This document shows, piece by piece, positions 55,550-63,695 of a stretch of DNA of 64,000 nt. The notes below the pieces were generated by a model, which made no database searches, was not told the DNA's origin, and saw nothing but the letters and a program-made list of their open reading frames with translations. The position numbers were made by a program, and so were the translations under genes. Origin of the DNA: Kitasatospora sp. NBC_01266 (lineage in GTDB: Bacteria > Actinomycetota > Actinomycetes > Streptomycetales > Streptomycetaceae); the NCBI RefSeq assembly GCF_036242395.1, contig NZ_CP108458.1, positions 62,001 through 126,000 of the forward strand. Direction: 5' to 3'. The first letter of the stretch is position 1. Every line of letters begins with the position of its first letter.

Positions 55550-55987
55550 ATGGCCGAACTCCCGCCGCCCCCAGAGGGAATCGTGGTGACCCACTTCATC
55601 GTCTCGGACGATGTCGAGCGCTCTCGGCGTTTCTACACCGAAGTACTCGGCGGCAGGGTGGTGTTCTCCGGAGCGCCGACCGTTGTCGCGCTGTCCAACA
55701 GCTGGATCGTCATCAATCTCGGTGGAGGCCCGACCGACGACAAGCCGACGGTCCTGCTGGAGACGCCGCCCGATCCCGACCGGGTCAGCAGTTTCCTCAA
55801 TATCCGGGTCAAGGACATCAAGGCCGTGTATGCCGACTGGAGTGCCCGGGGCGCTCAATTCCTGACGCCGCCGAAACAGCACCAGTACGAGATCCGCTGC
55901 TACATCCGCGATCCCGACGGTCATCTGATCGAGGTGGGGCAGACCACGGACCCGGACGGGGACTGGTTGCCCGCTCAGTGGTCATAG
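55550..55987 (+). CDS. VOC-family (glyoxalase-like) protein
   Basis: A 145-aa single vicinal-oxygen-chelate domain: VVTHFIVSDDVERSRRFYTEVLGGRVVF start, and CYIRDPDGHLIEVGQT with the metal-ligand Glu. Likely isomerase, dioxygenase or resistance-type binding protein; unspecified. ATG after GGAGGTG. Overlaps the convergent NRDE-like gene by 13 bp. Confidence 0.88.
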   Translation: MAELPPPPEGIVVTHFIVSDDVERSRRFYTEVLGGRVVFSGAPTVVALSNSWIVINLGGGPTDDKPTVLLETPPDPDRVSSFLNIRVKDIKAVYADWSARGAQFLTPPKQHQYEIRCYIRDPDGHLIEVGQTTDPDGDWLPAQWS

Positions 55988-56772
55988 GGGCCCAGGTCGA
56001 TCCGGCGCCAGGCTCCGTCGCCCGGAACCGGGCGGAAGTCGTAACGCGCTCCGGCGGGCCCCAGGGCGAGCAGGGAGATCGAGGTCGATCCCCAGATCCG
56101 CCCGTCACCGAAGTCCCGGCGCTGTATCAGGGCAGCCGGATCGTCCAGGTCCAGTCCGTCACCGCAGGCCAGCGGCAGCCAGTCGCCCCACGCGTCCTCC
56201 GCCGAGCCGTCGGCGGGCTCGGGGCGCGCCACGGCCTGGAGGCGATCACGGAAGTGGGCCGCGCGGGCGGCCATCATCAAGCGGACCCGCTGCGAGGCGG
56301 TGCGGTTCTCCGCTCGGCCCTCGAGCCCGTCGTTGAGCACGACGCTCAGCCCCGGCGGCAGCGCGCGATCCGTCAGCCCGCTCCCGCTCCAGCTCAGCAG
56401 GCGTGCCCCGGTGGGCCGGGCCACGAGCAGATGGAACGGGTCGTACCGCTCGGGCTCGAGGTGGTCGAGCCCGTGGTCGATGACGGCGGTGAGCGGCAGG
56501 TCTCCGCGCGAGAGGCGGGCCCGCGGGTCCACCTCGGGTCCGAAGCCGTTGAGGAGGCAGGCAGCCACCGGCCCGTCCTGCCGCTCGCTCTCCGGGTCGA
56601 CCGCGAACCAGGTTCCGCCCGCCACCAGGTCCAAGCCGCCGACGACGGCGGGCCGCGACGGCCAGTGACGATCCGGCGGCAGCCACGGTCGACCGACGTA
56701 TTCGTCCCGGACGGACAGCAGGAGGACCGGCACCGCCGATGACGGTTCGAGACTGATGAACGCCGTGCACAC
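55975..56772 (-). CDS. NRDE/TANGO2-family protein
   Basis: A 265-aa protein whose GTG start puts Cys second (MCTAFISLEPSS), as required for the NRDE family with its N-terminal nucleophile-like Cys. RDEYVGRPWLPPDRHW, GGLDLVAGGTWFAVDP and LNDGLEG follow the family pattern. The mammalian relative TANGO2 is linked to heme and lipid handling; the bacterial role is unknown. Longer in-frame starts are rejected because they would bury the Cys. Confidence 0.85.
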   Translation of the reverse strand: MCTAFISLEPSSAVPVLLLSVRDEYVGRPWLPPDRHWPSRPAVVGGLDLVAGGTWFAVDPESERQDGPVAACLLNGFGPEVDPRARLSRGDLPLTAVIDHGLDHLEPERYDPFHLLVARPTGARLLSWSGSGLTDRALPPGLSVVLNDGLEGRAENRTASQRVRLMMAARAAHFRDRLQAVARPEPADGSAEDAWGDWLPLACGDGLDLDDPAALIQRRDFGDGRIWGSTSISLLALGPAGARYDFRPVPGDGAWRRIDLGPYDH

Positions 56773-57176
56773 GATGGTCCCCCGTGGATGTCCGGCCGCC
56801 CGCCGGGGCGACCCGCTACCGGGGTGATTGGCATGACCACCCCACTTAATGATCCTCGCATGGTGGGACATGCCTAGAGTAGAAGGGGGATTGACAACAG
56901 GGCCCAGCTGTCGGTGGGTTCCGGCAGCAGGGCCCGGCGGGGCGCAGCGCGGGCCGGCAGTACTCAGGAATCCGCAGCCGACTCCGTCTGTTTCTGCGGC
57001 GGCCCGGGATCGACGGTCATGTACTGCCCTCAGGAAGTTCAAGGATTTCATCGAGGACAGGAGGTGCCGTCCCGATCCGGTGTGAGACGGCCCGCGCCGG
57101 GCAGACGCGGTGTCCGGGCCCGTTGCACGCTCCGGGGCCGGGCACAGCCGGATCCGACGACGAGAAGGGACCCGCC
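56773..57176. other. Intergenic region with an imperfect long dyad
   Basis: The stretch is more AT-rich than its neighbours at 56830-56880. GGCATG-A-CCACC (from 56830) and GGTGG-GA-CATGCC (to 56874) form an interrupted inverted repeat 58 bp upstream of the NRDE-like start, a candidate operator or promoter region. TTGACA at 56891 could be a -35 element on the plus strand, but no fitting -10 is seen. No gene recognised. Confidence 0.4.
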
Positions 57177-57350
57177 ATGAGTGGCGAGGACAAGATCAAG
57201 AACGCTGCCGAGAAGGCGAAGGGCAAGGCCAAGGAGGCGACCGGCCAGGCGGTCGGCAACGAGCGGCTGACCGCGGAGGGAAAGGCGGACCAGGCCAAGG
57301 GAGACCTGAAGCAGGCGGGCGAGAAGCTCAAGGACGTGCTGAAGGACTGA
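57177..57350 (+). CDS. CsbD-family stress protein
   Basis: A 57-aa Lys/Ala/Glu-rich helical protein (DKIKNAAEKAKGKAKEATGQAVGN, GKADQAKGDLKQAGEKLKD), the CsbD signature. In bacteria these are general-stress or sigma-B-type regulon members of unknown mechanism. ATG after AGAAGGGA. Confidence 0.92.
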   Translation: MSGEDKIKNAAEKAKGKAKEATGQAVGNERLTAEGKADQAKGDLKQAGEKLKDVLKD

Positions 57351-57449
57351 CCACGGGCCGGCCCAGCCGGCCCAGCCGGACCGTCGCGGCCGGCGTGCGG
57401 ATGGCGCCGACGCGGCGGTCCTCGCTGTGGACGTCGGCCACCGGACGCC

Positions 57450-57612
57450 CGGCGGCGGTCCTGTTCCAGGCGGTCGAGATACGGCCGCAGAGTGCGCAGC
57501 ACGGCCGTGTCACAGCCGCTGCCGACCTTCCCGGCACAGCGCAGCACGCCGTCCTGGTAGTAGCCGAGCAGCAGCGCACCGAACGTTCTGCGGCTTCCCG
57601 GTGCGCGAGGCG
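57450..57612 (-). pseudogene. Fragment of an ATP-dependent DNA ligase
   Basis: One minus-strand frame encodes GSRRTFGALLLGYYQDGVLRCAGKVGSGCDTAVLRTLRPYLDRLEQDRRR, the OB-fold part of LigD-type ATP-dependent DNA ligases (motif around GALLLGYY and GKVGSG). No start, no nucleotidyltransferase domain and no family C-terminus are present. A relic. Confidence 0.75.
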
Positions 57613-57623
57613 AGGCGGCGCGG

Positions 57624-57761
57624 TCAGGAGGACGAGAACGGGAACGTGGCGAGCAGCACGGTCAGCAACGCCAGGACGGCCACCGCCGACAGCGTGATCA
57701 CCACTGCGGCCCAGCGCTGGTCGTACCGGTGGACGGGATCGCTCTTCCGCGTGGCAGTCAT
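57624..57761 (-). CDS. Small single-pass membrane protein (45 aa)
   Basis: ATG 57759-57761 with AGGAGG 10 nt upstream. N-terminal charged part MTATRKSDPVHRYDQRW then one long hydrophobic helix (AAVVITLSAVAVLALLTVLLATF) and stop. The good ribosome site and clean topology support a real small gene. No family named. Confidence 0.55.
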   Translation of the reverse strand: MTATRKSDPVHRYDQRWAAVVITLSAVAVLALLTVLLATFPFSSS

Positions 57762-58062
57762 CGTCGTCCGGCCTCCTCGCACAGTGGGCACCAGCCTGAC
57801 AGCCGTGCCCCGGCGTGACTCCAGCGTAGGAACGGCGGTCCACGCTTTTCAACCGGCGCCGAGCCGACGGCGTCGAAGCCGCCCAGACAGCCGAGAAGCT
57901 CCAGTGCGCGCCGGTCGGGCAGTGCCTTCCCGGCACCTTTTCCGGGTGCGTGCAACTGGAGTCTCGTCGGGGGCGTCTCGATGTGGGGCGACGTCAGAAG
58001 TCGTTGCCCGCCGTGGCCGTACGGATTCGAACCGTGTGGCCGAGAGGATCAGGAGCCGCTCC

Positions 58063-58611
58063 ATGCCGGATGAGATCACCGCGCACCCCGTCCCCTGGCC
58101 ACCTGCCCCGATCAGGACCGAGCGGCTCGTGCTCCGCGAGCCCGAGGCCCGGGACCGTGCGGCGTTCGTCGAGTTGCTGGCCTCGCCGGAGGTGCACACC
58201 TTCCTCGGCGGCCCCCGGGCGCGTGACGAGCTCGAGCGCGAGCTGCCCGGGGCGCCCGAGCGGTGGCCCGGGAGTTTCGTCGTCGATCTCGACGGGGCGA
58301 TGATCGGCCAGATCCTGCTCAGGAGGCCGACGGGGAACCGTCGCCCGGCTGCCGCGGGGAAGGCTGATCTCGGCTATCTGTTCCTGCCGCGGGCCTGGGG
58401 GTCCGGGTACGCCGCCGAGGCATGCGCGGCGGCACTCGACTGGTTCGACGGCGTCTGTCCGGGCGAGCCGGTGGTGCTCGCCACCCAGAGTGCCAACGTC
58501 CGCTCGATGCGCCTGGCGGCGAAGCTGGGGTTCACCGAGGTGGAGCGGTTCCAGGCCTGGGACGCCGAGCAGTGGCTCGGCCTGCGGTCCCCAGGTTCGG
58601 GCCGGGACTGA
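58063..58611 (+). CDS. GNAT-family N-acetyltransferase
   Basis: A 182-aa GNAT protein: IRTERLVLREPEARDRAAFVELLAS start, LGYLFLPRAWGSGYAAEACAAALDWF acetyl-CoA site, SANVRSMRLAAKLGFTEVERF end. Acetyltransferase_3/4-type; substrate unknown. ATG after AGGAG. Its TGA abuts the stop of the convergent HEAT-repeat gene without a gap. Confidence 0.88.
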   Translation: MPDEITAHPVPWPPAPIRTERLVLREPEARDRAAFVELLASPEVHTFLGGPRARDELERELPGAPERWPGSFVVDLDGAMIGQILLRRPTGNRRPAAAGKADLGYLFLPRAWGSGYAAEACAAALDWFDGVCPGEPVVLATQSANVRSMRLAAKLGFTEVERFQAWDAEQWLGLRSPGSGRD

Positions 58612-59700
58612 TCACTGAGGCTGAGGGCCGGGAGCGGAGTCGGGCAGGGTTGTCGGCAGGTCGGTGGCGACCAGCTCGGCGGCGCGCGTCGGGTCGCCGT
58701 CCGCGCGCGTGAGCAGTGCCTCGATGTCGTAGCCCGATGACCCGAAGGCGGCGTCGACGCCGAGGGAGCGGCCCCAGCCGAAGCGTTCCATCGAGACGGC
58801 GGCGTCCAGGTCGGGGCGGAGCCGGTGGAGCGTGGCGACCAACTCCCAGGCCCAGGCGTCCAGGCGGGCCCGCCGCGCCGGATTGCAGGCGTTCACGGCG
58901 TCGGTGACCCAGTCGTCGCCGGGCTCGTACTCCGGGAGGGCCGGCAGCTGTTCGGGGACCCCCGTGGTCTGCGCCGCGCTGAACGTGAGGACGTGTGCGC
59001 CCTCGGGGTTGCCGACCAGTTCGACCAGGAGCGGGACGGCGCGGGGGTCGTGCCGACAGGCCAGTCCGCGGACTGCTTCCGTGCGGGTCTCGGCGTGCTC
59101 GTCGGCCGTCCGCTCCCAGAGCGCGGCCCGGATCGCGGGGCTGTCCACCTCGGCCTGGACGCCGAGGGTGAACGTCGCCCAGTCGCGGACGTGCGGGTCC
59201 GGGTCCCGGGTCAGCCCGATGAGGGTGTGGATGTCCGGTCCGTCCGGCAGGCCGGTGAGGACCTCCGCGAACGAGCGGGCCACTGACTCACGGACCTCGG
59301 CGTCGGGATGCCCGGCGAGGGTGACGAGGACGGGGACGGCGCGCGGGTCGTACGTCTTCTCGATCGCGCGCGCCAGGGTCCGCAGCACGCGGGCCTCGGT
59401 CTCCCGCTGCGCGAGGGCCACCAGCGCGGTGGCCGTCCCGGCGCGGGCTGCCTCGTGCTGCGTGCTGGTGTCGCACAGCAGGCTGCAGCCTGCCTCGCGC
59501 TCGACCGGATCGGCCGAACCGATCAGCTCCAGGCCGAGCGGCGGCGCCCCCGCCCCGTCCGCGGCCGCCTGCCACAGCAGCGATGCGTAGTCGTGCCAGG
59601 CGTCCCGGTCGTCCGGGTCGGACGGGTCGTCCGGGTCGGTGGCAGCTCGCAGTGCCGCCACTGCCTGGGTGACCAGCTTCGACACGCTGTCCGTTTCCAT
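58612..59700 (-). CDS. HEAT-repeat protein
   Basis: A 362-aa helical-repeat protein. Repeated units such as YDPRAVPVLVTLAGHPDAEVRESVARSFAEVL and HDPRAVPLLVELVGNPEG are HEAT/PBS-lyase-type repeats in ~150-290, usually protein-binding scaffolds. The N-terminal ~50 residues are acidic (DPDDPSDPDDRD). ATG 59700; longer in-frame starts rejected as they look non-coding. Confidence 0.85.
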   Translation of the reverse strand: METDSVSKLVTQAVAALRAATDPDDPSDPDDRDAWHDYASLLWQAAADGAGAPPLGLELIGSADPVEREAGCSLLCDTSTQHEAARAGTATALVALAQRETEARVLRTLARAIEKTYDPRAVPVLVTLAGHPDAEVRESVARSFAEVLTGLPDGPDIHTLIGLTRDPDPHVRDWATFTLGVQAEVDSPAIRAALWERTADEHAETRTEAVRGLACRHDPRAVPLLVELVGNPEGAHVLTFSAAQTTGVPEQLPALPEYEPGDDWVTDAVNACNPARRARLDAWAWELVATLHRLRPDLDAAVSMERFGWGRSLGVDAAFGSSGYDIEALLTRADGDPTRAAELVATDLPTTLPDSAPGPQPQ

Positions 59701-59813
59701 CCGGGCATTCTGCTGCACGAACCGCGAACGCGCGCGGGAATTGTCGGCCCGACCGCGCTTGCGGTCCACGTACCACGTGCGCGGCGAAGCCCGGCGCGCA
59801 CGCCGGGCCTGGC

Positions 59814-60734
59814 TCAGGCCAGGGCCGAGGCGATGGCCGACGTCCAGGTGGCGGTGGCGCGGCGGGCCAGCCGGGTGTCGGGTGCGTAGCCCTCGAAGAG
59901 GTGGAACGCGCCTGGGACGACGTGGAGTTCGGTGTGGACGTCGGCGGTCATGAGCCGGCGTCCGTACTCGAGCGCCTCGTCGCGCAGGGCGTCGGCCTGG
60001 CAGATCTCGAGGTAGGCCGGCGGCAGGCCGGTGAGGTCCTCGGCGCGCGCCGGGGCGGCGTACGGGTCGGCGGTGGCGGAGCCCAGGTACAGCGGCCACA
60101 TGCCGCGGACGACGCGGCCGTCGACGATCCGGCCGTCGACGCAGGTGTCGACCGAGGGCAGGGCGCAGCGGTCGTCCAGGGCGGGGACGAGCAGGAGTTG
60201 GAACGCGAGGCGCGGGCCGCCGCGGTCACGGGCGGCAAGGGCGACGGCCGCGGCGAGCGCGCCTCCGGCGGAGCGGCCGGCGACGGCGAGGCGGGCGGGG
60301 TCCAGGCCGAGCCGCTCTGCGTTGGCGGCGGTCCAGAGCAGGGCCGCGTAGCAGTCGTCGAAGGCGGCGGGGTAGCGGTGTTCGGGGGCGAGGCGGTAGT
60401 CGACGGAGACGACTGCGGCTCCGGCGGCCAGGCACAGGTCGCGGCAGTTTCCGTCGCCGGTGTCGAGGTCGCCGGAGATGAAGGCGCCGCCGTGGAAGTA
60501 GAGGACGCCGGGGCGCGGGCTGTCCGGCGCGCCGGTCGGCTGGTAGACCCGGACGGTGATGTCGCCGGCCGGGCCCGGGAGGATGGCGTGGTCGACGGTG
60601 ATCCGGGGGTCGTCCGCCGGGGGCCTGGCAGCGAGCAGGTCGCGCAGGTAGGCGCGGGTCGCGGCCGGGTCGGCGAGCGGGTCGAACGGCGGGACGCGGT
60701 CCAGGACTTCGGCTATCTCGGGGTGCAGGTGCAT
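59814..60734 (-). CDS. HSL-type alpha/beta hydrolase (esterase/lipase)
   Basis: A 306-aa hormone-sensitive-lipase-family esterase. Oxyanion motif LYFHGGAFISG, nucleophile Ser in VAGRSAGGALAA, acid Asp in CQADALRDE, base His in PGAFHLFEG. Cytoplasmic. Divergent from padR; the regulator probably controls it. Confidence 0.92.
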   Translation of the reverse strand: MHLHPEIAEVLDRVPPFDPLADPAATRAYLRDLLAARPPADDPRITVDHAILPGPAGDITVRVYQPTGAPDSPRPGVLYFHGGAFISGDLDTGDGNCRDLCLAAGAAVVSVDYRLAPEHRYPAAFDDCYAALLWTAANAERLGLDPARLAVAGRSAGGALAAAVALAARDRGGPRLAFQLLLVPALDDRCALPSVDTCVDGRIVDGRVVRGMWPLYLGSATADPYAAPARAEDLTGLPPAYLEICQADALRDEALEYGRRLMTADVHTELHVVPGAFHLFEGYAPDTRLARRATATWTSAIASALA

Positions 60735-60749
60735 CGCGGGCGCTCCACA

Positions 60750-60802
60750 GTCTCATTGATATGGTTGCGGCGCGCCGACGCTAACGGTCTCAGTGATATG
60801 GT
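60750..60802. promoter_or_regulatory. Direct repeats in the esterase/padR promoter
   Basis: GTCTCATTGATATGGT (60750-60765) and GTCTCAGTGATATGGT (60787-60802) differ by one base and are 37 bp apart. They occupy the short divergent spacer and are the best candidate for PadR binding or duplicated promoter elements. Confidence 0.5.
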
Positions 60803-60838
60803 GTCAATTGAATGGTTGAGCACCGGCGAGGAGAGGGA

Positions 60839-61414
60839 GTGGACACCGTGGCCAAGGACCTGACGCCGTCCCAGCTGGTCGTGCTCGGCCTGATCGCCCG
60901 GCACGGGCCGATGACGCCCTACGAACTGAAGGCCAGGGTCGAGTCCTCCGTCAGCCGGTACTGGCCGATTCCGCATGCCCAGCTCTACCGCGACCCGCCC
61001 CGGCTGGCCGATCTGGGCCTGCTGCGCGAGGACGCCGAGGAGCACGGCCGCCGGCGCCGGGTCTTCCACCTGACCGCGGCCGGGCACGAGACCCTGCGGA
61101 GCTGGCTCGCCGACCCGACCACTCCCGAGCCGGAGACCCGGAACCCGGCCCTGCTCAAGCTGACCTTCGCCGACCTGGGCGCCCCTGGCCAGGTCGGCGA
61201 GTTGGCCGGGGCCCAGGCGGCGCAGCACCGCCAATGGCTCGACACCTACCTCGACATGCGCGCGCAGCTCGACCCGCACGCCCCGGACACCCCGGCACGC
61301 ACCCGCCTGCTGACCCTCGGCATCGCGCACGAGCAGAGCTACGTCACGTTCTGGGAGTCCCTGGCGGCCGACCCGGACGGCACCGGCGCTCCGGGGCCCG
61401 AAGCGGCCGGCTAG
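60839..61414 (+). CDS. PadR-family transcriptional regulator
   Basis: A 191-aa PadR regulator: SQLVVLGLIARHGPMTPYELKARVESSVSRYWPIPHAQLYRDPPRLADLGLL winged helix, then a C-terminal helical dimer domain (Vir-like). GTG 60839 is chosen after GAGGAGAGG; GTG 60848 and ATG 60812 are alternatives. Its TAG stop lies in the CTAG target site of the following insertion sequence, which therefore did not change the protein. Confidence 0.9.
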   Translation: MDTVAKDLTPSQLVVLGLIARHGPMTPYELKARVESSVSRYWPIPHAQLYRDPPRLADLGLLREDAEEHGRRRRVFHLTAAGHETLRSWLADPTTPEPETRNPALLKLTFADLGAPGQVGELAGAQAAQHRQWLDTYLDMRAQLDPHAPDTPARTRLLTLGIAHEQSYVTFWESLAADPDGTGAPGPEAAG

Positions 61415-62801
61415 TACTGCAACTGCACTTGCGTGACGATCATGGTTTTGGCTCGTTGAAGTGACTGTGTGCTGAAGAGCTGACGGTTGAGCAGGTCGAG
61501 TCGTGGTCCGATGGCATAGCCGGGTTCCATGCCCGGTTCGCCCACCATTTCGGCAGGTCGGAGCCCCGCGAGCGGGCGCTGGACTACCTGAGGGGGCTAC
61601 TGGCCCCGCTGGAGCGGAAAAACGGCTGGACGCTGTCCGAGCAGGTCGGGCAGCTGCGCCCGGACTCGGTCCAGCGCCTGCTCAACCACTCCGAGTGGGA
61701 CGAGGACGCGGTCCGCGACGACGTGCGCGACTACGTGGTGGAGACCATCGGCACCAGGGACGGCATCCTGATCGGAGACGACACCGGCTTCCTGAAGAAG
61801 GGCACCAAGTCCGCCGGCGTCCAACGCCAGTACACCGGCACCGCCGGCCGGACAGAGAACAGCCAGATCGGAACGTTCCTGGCCTACGCCTCGACCAAGG
61901 GCCGTGCGCTGATCGACCGGGAACTCTACCTTCCCGTCTCCTGGACAGATGACCGCGAGCGCTGCCGAGCTGCCGGCATCGACGACGAGATCCCGTTCGC
62001 GACCAAGAACGAGCACCTCAAGTGGATGCTGCAGCGCGCGATCGACGCCGGGGTCCCGTTCGCATGGGTGACCGCCGACGAGGCGTACGGGCAGGTGAAA
62101 CACCTGCGCTCCTGGCTGGAGGAACGAGGCGTCGCCCACGTGCTGGCCACCAAGGTCAACGACACCGTCATCACCACCAGTTGGGCCGATATCCGCGTGG
62201 ACTCCCTGATCGCCGCCCTGCCCCGCCAGGCATGGAAACGCCTTTCCGGCGGGCAGGGCGCACACGGCGAACGGATATACGACTGGGCCCGCGTCGCGAT
62301 CCGCCCCGTATGGGAGAACGGCTTCGGGCACTGGGTCCTGGCCCGCAGGTCGGTGAGCGACCCCACCGAGATCGCCCACTACGTCTGCTACGGCCCCGTC
62401 GACACCCGCCTGAAAGACCTGGTCAAGGTGGCCGCGGCCAGGTGGGCCGTGGAGGAGTCGTTTCAGATCGCGAAGAACGAGTGCGGCCTGGACCACTACC
62501 AGGTCCGGCTCTACCGCGCCTGGTACCGCCACATCACCCTGTCCATGGCCGCACTCGCCTACCTGACCGCCCTACGCGCCCAGGAAGCCACAAAAGGGGC
62601 ACCGCAGACGACGAGCAAGACCTCATACCCCTGAGCGTCCCGGAGATCCGCCGACTGATGGGCCACCTCGTCAAACCCCGCCACCAGACCAACGAACACC
62701 ATCTGCACTGGTCACGCTTCCGACGACGCAGCCAAGCCCGAGCACGCCGATCCCACTACAAACGCCGAGGCCACACTCCCCAGATGCGGTTGCAGTACTA
62801 G
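61411..62801. mobile_element. IS701-family insertion sequence with CTAG target duplication
   Basis: The element spans 61415-62797 (1383 bp). Terminal inverted repeats begin TACTGCAACTGCA (left) and, read inward from the right end, TACTGCAACCGCA (one mismatch). It is flanked by CTAG at 61411-61414 and 62798-62801, a 4-bp duplication fitting the YTAR preference of IS701. One transposase gene inside. Intact ends and duplication suggest a fairly recent insertion. Confidence 0.9.
61465..62789 (+). pseudogene. IS701-family DDE transposase, no standard start and frameshifted 3' end
   Basis: The main frame gives VESWSDGIAGFHARFAHHFGRSEPRERALDYLRGLLAPLERKNGWTLSEQ, then DDE residues in ILIGDDTGF, TADEAYG and VEESFQIAK. 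After the in-frame TGA at 61462 no ATG, GTG or TTG occurs before the GTG at 61723. At AAAAGGGG (about 62591-62598) the frame moves by -1: the zero frame stops at 62634, while the other frame continues LIPLSVPEIRRLMGHLVKPR to MRLQY, the family C-terminus. Likely inactive unless CTG start and programmed frameshifting are used. Confidence 0.75.
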
Positions 62802-62809
62802 GACTCCGC

Positions 62810-63541
62810 TCAGAAGCCGGCGCTCTGGCCGCCGTCGACGTGCAGGATCTCGCCGGTGACGAATGAGGCCCGTTCGAGGTACATGATCGCCTCGACGACG
62901 TCAGGGATCTCGCCCATCCGACCGAGCGGGTGGAGCGCGGCGAGCGAGCCGCCCGGGTCGTCCGGGTCACCGGGGTCGTCCGGGTGCATCGGGGTGCGGA
63001 TGACGCCGAGCGAGACGGCGTTGGCGCGGATGCCGCGTGCCGCGTACTCGATGGCGAGTTCCTTCGTCGCCGCGACCAGGCCGCCCTTGGTCAGCGAGGC
63101 GAGTGCTGCGGGGATGCGCGCGTTGGCGCGGTCGACCAGCGAGGTCGAGACGCACAGCAGGTGGCCGCCGGCGCCGCCGGCGAGCATCGCGGGGATGGCG
63201 CTGCGCGTGACGTCGAAGAAGCCGCGCAGGTTGACGCCGGTCACCAGGTCGTAGTCGGCGTCGGTGTAGTCGGTGAACGGTTTCTCCAGGTAGACGCCGG
63301 CGTTGTTCACCAGCGTGTCGATCCGGCCGAAGCGGTCCAGGGCCTGCTCGACGATCCGCGCTCCGGTGCCGGGCCGGCTCAGGTCGCCGGGCACGGCCAG
63401 CACGTCCGGATCGTGCGACGAGGGGATGGCGCGGGCCGTCGCGACGACGGCGTACCCGTTCCCGCGGTACGCCGCGGCGACGGCCGCACCGATGCCCCGT
63501 GACGCACCGGTGACGATCGCGACCTTCTTCGCTGAGCTCAT
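62810..63541 (-). CDS. Short-chain dehydrogenase/reductase (SDR), atypical active site
   Basis: A 243-aa classical-length SDR with nucleotide motif VTGASRGIGAAVA, NNAG (LVNNAGVYLE) and C-terminal GEILHVDGGQSAGF. At the YxxxK position it reads ALASLTKGG, so Ala stands where the catalytic Tyr should be, while Lys is kept. ATG 63541 chosen; a GTG eight codons upstream is possible. Before the IS insertion it lay about 9 bp from the padR stop, convergent. Confidence 0.85.
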   Translation of the reverse strand: MSSAKKVAIVTGASRGIGAAVAAAYRGNGYAVVATARAIPSSHDPDVLAVPGDLSRPGTGARIVEQALDRFGRIDTLVNNAGVYLEKPFTDYTDADYDLVTGVNLRGFFDVTRSAIPAMLAGGAGGHLLCVSTSLVDRANARIPAALASLTKGGLVAATKELAIEYAARGIRANAVSLGVIRTPMHPDDPGDPDDPGGSLAALHPLGRMGEIPDVVEAIMYLERASFVTGEILHVDGGQSAGF

Positions 63542-63695
63542 GAATGTGTCCAAGGAGGTGTCCACTCGGCGACAGCGCCCATCACACCCACGCTACGTCG
63601 CACCGGGTCCCGGCGCCGCGCAGGGCCCTTCGGGTGCGGTCGGTGGCCGACCGTACGAGGCTGGAGGAGGGTGCGCTCGACCGGAGGGAGGTCCT

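Noticed and set aside
56891..56896. TTGACA as a -35 element for csbD
   Set aside because: It is about 280 bp from the csbD start and no -10 follows at 16-19 bp.
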